Source: Sipunculus nudus
Taxonomy: Eukaryota > Annelida > Sipuncula > Golfingiida > Sipunculidae
Assembly: GCA_026874595.1 (NCBI GenBank)
Contig: CM049318.1
Span: 52,420,750 to 52,484,749 of the forward strand
Length of the DNA stretch: 64,000 nucleotides
Reading direction: 5' to 3'
The position numbers were made by a program, and so were the translations under genes. A model generated the notes under the pieces. That model made no database searches, was not told where the DNA came from, and saw nothing but the letters and a program-made list of their open reading frames with translations. Of this stretch, positions 61,375 to 64,000 are shown one piece after another (positions within the stretch are counted from its first letter, which is position 1; every line of letters begins with the position of its first letter).

Positions 61375-61893
61375 ATGGACGATGGTAATAGTATTTGTAT
61401 AGTATATCTCGACATATGTAAAGCCTTCGATAGAGTATTTCATAATGGGTTATTGTTTAAGTTGCATCAATTTGGTATACAAGGAATGTTATTGCAATGG
61501 TTTAAATCATACCTGGCACAGAAGAAACAACGGGTATGCTTAGAAGGTGCGGTCTCCAGTTGGGTTGAAGTACCGGCAGGGCCACTCCTTTTCTTAATAT
61601 TTATTAACGATATAGTTGACGATATTGATTCTGAGATATATCTGTACGCTGATGATATTTCGATACTACGGCCATTTCGTGACATGCATTGTTGCACTAA
61701 ACAAATTAACAGTGATCTTAATAAAATACACCAGTGGGCCAAACAATGGAGGGTTACATTCAGTGCGGAAAAAACGGAGTATATGATAATATCTACCGGA
61801 CATAAAAACGATTATTCGGATATAAAATTATATTTTGATAACAAATGCTTAAGGCGAGTTAATTCTCATAAGCAGTCTGGAGCTTACAGATAA
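61375..61893 (+). pseudogene. LINE reverse transcriptase, palm
   Basis: Motif A is YLDICKAFDRV (Asp 13 of this frame) and the catalytic YADD is at residues 91-94 (LYADDISIL). The motif normally reading P-Q-G-S-x-L-G-P is shortened to PAGP (67-70), a loss of a few residues just before LLFLIFINDI that should inactivate the enzyme. The frame ends shortly after KCLRRVNSHKQSGAY, where a deletion or shift occurs. Confidence 0.85.
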
Positions 61894-62050
61894 TATGTCC
61901 TGGGATTCTCACATCAGTAATATAACCCTGCAAGCCAAGAAGCGAGTGTCATCTCGAGTAAAGCACTAACTGCCCAGGAAAGCTCTGGAACAAATTTATA
62001 TATCTATGATTCGTCCTATATAAGAATATTGTAACGTTGTTTTTGACAAC

Positions 62051-62551
62051 ATGTCAATGTATTTGAACGAGGAATTAGAATCCATTCAGAGGAGGGCAGC
62101 TGTACTTTGCACAGGTGCGTTCAAAATTACAAGCACAAAAAAATATTTGACGAAGTTGGCTGGTGTTCCCCATCGTGATCGTAGGAAACGTAACCGACTT
62201 ATACTATTTCACAGAATGATAAATAACCAGGCTCCTGATTACCTAGTGTCACTTCTCCCTAAAAGAGTTGAAGAAAAAACATCATATTCTTTGAGAAACT
62301 CGGCGCAGTTATGTAATCCTCGTCACAAATCAGTAAAATATTATAATTCATTTATTCTGAAAACCATCAGAGACTGGAACTCTTTGCCAGCCGAAGTCAC
62401 AAACGTCGATGATCCCAAAGCTTTCATAAATAAGATCAATGCTATGTTTTTTGTTAGGAAGAATCCATTGTTTTCTTTAAATTTAAGAACTGCATCAGTT
62501 CATTTGACTAGGTTACGTCTTGGTTTGAGTCCTCTTAAAAAAACACCTTAG
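62051..62551 (+). pseudogene. LINE C-terminal region after reverse transcriptase
   Basis: 166 codons with ELESIQRRAAVLCTGAF, LAGVPHRDRRKRNRLILFH, NNQAPDYLVSLLPKRV, YSLRN and TIRDWNSLPAEVTN. This is the conserved order (IQ.RAA, L...R...R...., aPdYL..LLP, y.LR, WN.LP) of CR1/Jockey-type LINE C-termini. It ends just before the CCHC segment, which lies in another frame. Confidence 0.8.
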
Positions 62552-62561
62552 AGCATACGGG

Positions 62562-62837
62562 GTGAGCGATGACCCAATCTGTCCTGCCTGTAAAAAAAAG
62601 GAAGAAGACTCAGCTCATTTTCTTCTTCACTGCCCGACCTACACGTCTCAGCGTATTAAGCTCATGTCTTCCATTAAAGATATTGTAAACCTGGAGCAAG
62701 TTGACAACCAAACAAAAGTTACATGGCTCCTGAGAGGGTTTGATGGTGGCAAATACTCTGTGAACAGAAAAATGTTAACTGAAACATGTAACTTTATTGT
62801 TGATACGAAGAGATTTTATGCTGATATACAGAACTAA
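62562..62837 (+). pseudogene. LINE C-terminal CCHC zinc-binding segment
   Basis: Contains CPACKKKEEDSAHFLLHC, a C-x2-C-x8-H-x4-C pattern found at the C-terminus of several LINE families. The frame differs from the preceding segment by a small indel near 62550. A TAA stop follows FYADIQN. Confidence 0.8.
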
Positions 62838-63091
62838 TATGCCATGTTTTTCATATTTGTTGAACAATTGTTATTGTGATCAATATGTTTACTATGGTTC
62901 TCATCGTACAATGTGTGCATATTATTTTGCATTATCGTTTACCATTGTATGTTTGAGTTTAAATTCATTCATATATATTATTATTACTATTATTACTATT
63001 AGTATCTTATTTATATATGTCCGTGGAGATCACCTAGTGGTCCATGTGTACCGTGTGTTATCCACGTAAAATGAATAAAGGTTATATATAC

Positions 63092-63354
63092 TGCATCCAG
63101 GCCCGGTGTCTACCGCACCTGCGGGTCCTGGGTGTGTAATCACCCCAATTGCTGGGTCATAACACCGAGGAAACCCCCAAAGACGCACTCGTATGTGAGT
63201 GATTCACGGCTGTTGGGCACAGCCTTCCCATTAAGCCTGCAGAGCGCTCACCCTGGGTGGAGTCCGTGAAAAACCTCACCTCCTCGGCTGAGATTCGAAC
63301 CCACGATCTCCCGGCTTTGGGCCCTGCGCTCTACCCCTGAGCCACAGAAACCGG
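63092..63354 (-). mobile_element. tRNA-derived SINE, copy 4 (best-preserved head)
   Basis: The minus-strand head is CTGTGGCTCAGGGGTAGAGC (A box), then GAGATCGTGGGTTCGAATC (B box). The body has GGCTTAATGGGAAGGCTGTG and GGGGGTTTCCTCGGTG, ending at GACCCGCAGGTGCGGTAG. The common 3' tail is missing. The copy abuts the 3' end of the LINE. Confidence 0.85.
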
Positions 63355-64000
63355 TAAATCTTTACATTGGGTCAATGCTTTCGATATGGGGTACCACAAG
63401 TATAAATCAGCAGGACTGACCATATAAACCCATGGCGACAGATTTCCCAGTCTGTCTTAAATCCCAACTGACCAAGCGCCGTCTTCGAAGTGTGCGACGC
63501 ACGGAGGATTGGATTTGCAAAGGACATTCCGAATGGACAGCTGGCCACTGGCACCAGACAGGCCGGTCATCTCTCAGTCTGTTTCAAGGCTGCCTGCAAT
63601 AGAGTTAATAATAACAGCAACATCTCCTGACAGCTGTGAAATTTGGCCAAGATTGCGTAGCTTGTCATCAGCTCGTCCTTAATAGCAGATGACCAAAAGA
63701 CGTTTGTCAGTAATAAGCAGAAAAGATACAGAGGATGAAGTTAGCCTTGATCAACAATTGCTACATACCAGACTTACCAGTAAGTCAGCAGCATTGGCAA
63801 CATTTAAACATAGGATAAATGTATAGTCACAGAAGTTGAGCTAATTAACCCATAAGCAGGACCCACGCTTTGGGTGCATCCAGCATGGCCTCTGGTAATA
63901 AAAGAATATCCTACACAGTTCACTATGTTCTCATTATTGTTGCATGTACTCATCACAAAGAACAGGGCACATTTTCACTACACTCGGCATAAATTGTGAA
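63355..64000. other. Right end of the window, possible gene end
   Basis: No mobile element recognised. Contains the exon candidate at 63686-63826 and a polyadenylation-type AATAAA at 63897-63902. Confidence 0.35.
63686..63826 (+). CDS. Candidate terminal exon or micro-ORF (45 aa)
   Basis: A pyrimidine-leaning tract and TTAATAG precede CAG ATG. The frame from ATG at 63689 runs 45 codons to TAG. The peptide is hydrophilic and protein-like (KRRLSVISRKDTEDEVSLDQ, then TSKSAALATFKHR). An AATAAA signal lies 71 bp past the stop. This layout fits the last exon and 3' UTR of a gene whose other exons lie upstream, or a separate small frame. I recognise no family. Chance cannot be excluded at this length. 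Confidence 0.35.
   Translation, partial: QMTKRRLSVISRKDTEDEVSLDQQLLHTRLTSKSAALATFKHRINV

Larger units (their letters stand above)
59317..63091 (+). mobile_element. LINE (non-LTR retrotransposon), frameshifted, nearly full length
   Basis: A ~3.7-kb element with AP-type endonuclease, reverse transcriptase, thumb/C-terminal region and CCHC motif in that order, in frames that change at about 60480, 60900, 61255-61375, 61895-62050 and 62555. These breaks make it a pseudo-element. An AATAAA lies at 63073-63078 near the 3' end. The 5' limit is not defined. The endonuclease plus the C-terminal region places it among CR1/Jockey-like LINEs in the broad sense; it differs from the CR1/L2-type ends at 45.5 and 51.3 kb. 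Confidence 0.85.

Overview
This is AT-rich eukaryotic DNA from an animal genome, most likely a marine lophotrochozoan such as a mollusc (inference). The evidence is its repeat content: Penelope-like, CR1/L2-type, hAT-like and tRNA-SINE elements together with very many (TA)n, (GA)n and poly-G/C tracts. I see no complete host protein-coding gene. The window reads as a gene-poor intergenic or intronic stretch. Long open frames are either transposon remnants or translations of microsatellites. Only a few short, unproven exon candidates remain (19.8 kb +, 27.7 kb -, 63.7 kb +).

Layout. 0-9.2 kb: tandem-module interspersed repeats, several with a hairpin-like start and a CCCATGGGYC-type end, plus a TATA-containing LTR-like element at 1.47-2.27 kb. 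9.2-14 kb: unassigned DNA with local duplications. 14-15.9 kb: a 17-bp minisatellite split by an 867-bp hAT-like element with an 8-bp target duplication. 16-24 kb: unassigned DNA with microsatellites, a doubled nuclear-receptor-type palindrome and a 490-bp purine-rich tract. 24.4-27.8 kb: a cluster of palindromic 10-mers, a SINE and a candidate exon. 28-36 kb: mostly unassigned, with one more hairpin-capped repeat and a stretch that looks like conserved regulatory DNA. 36.6-40.6 kb: a small MITE and two more LTR copies. 42.9-44.8 kb: a truncated Penelope-like element between two 0.7-kb inverted terminal repeats, each carrying a hammerhead ribozyme motif. 45.5-52 kb: two 3' ends of CR1/L2-type LINEs, a SINE, repeats rich in AGGTCA half-sites and a perfect (TAA)n/(TTA)n palindrome. 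59.3-63.1 kb: a nearly full-length but frameshifted LINE with endonuclease, reverse transcriptase, C-terminal CCHC motif and an upstream 2A-like motif, bracketed by two SINE fragments.

How the parts relate. The mobile elements do not form a shared pathway. The retroelements illustrate several replication strategies: PLE with GIY-YIG endonuclease and self-cleaving RNA, AP-endonuclease LINEs, tRNA-promoter SINEs and LTR promoters. All copies seen are truncated, frameshifted or non-coding. The most notable locus is the near-perfect inverted PLE terminal repeat at 43.0-44.75 kb.
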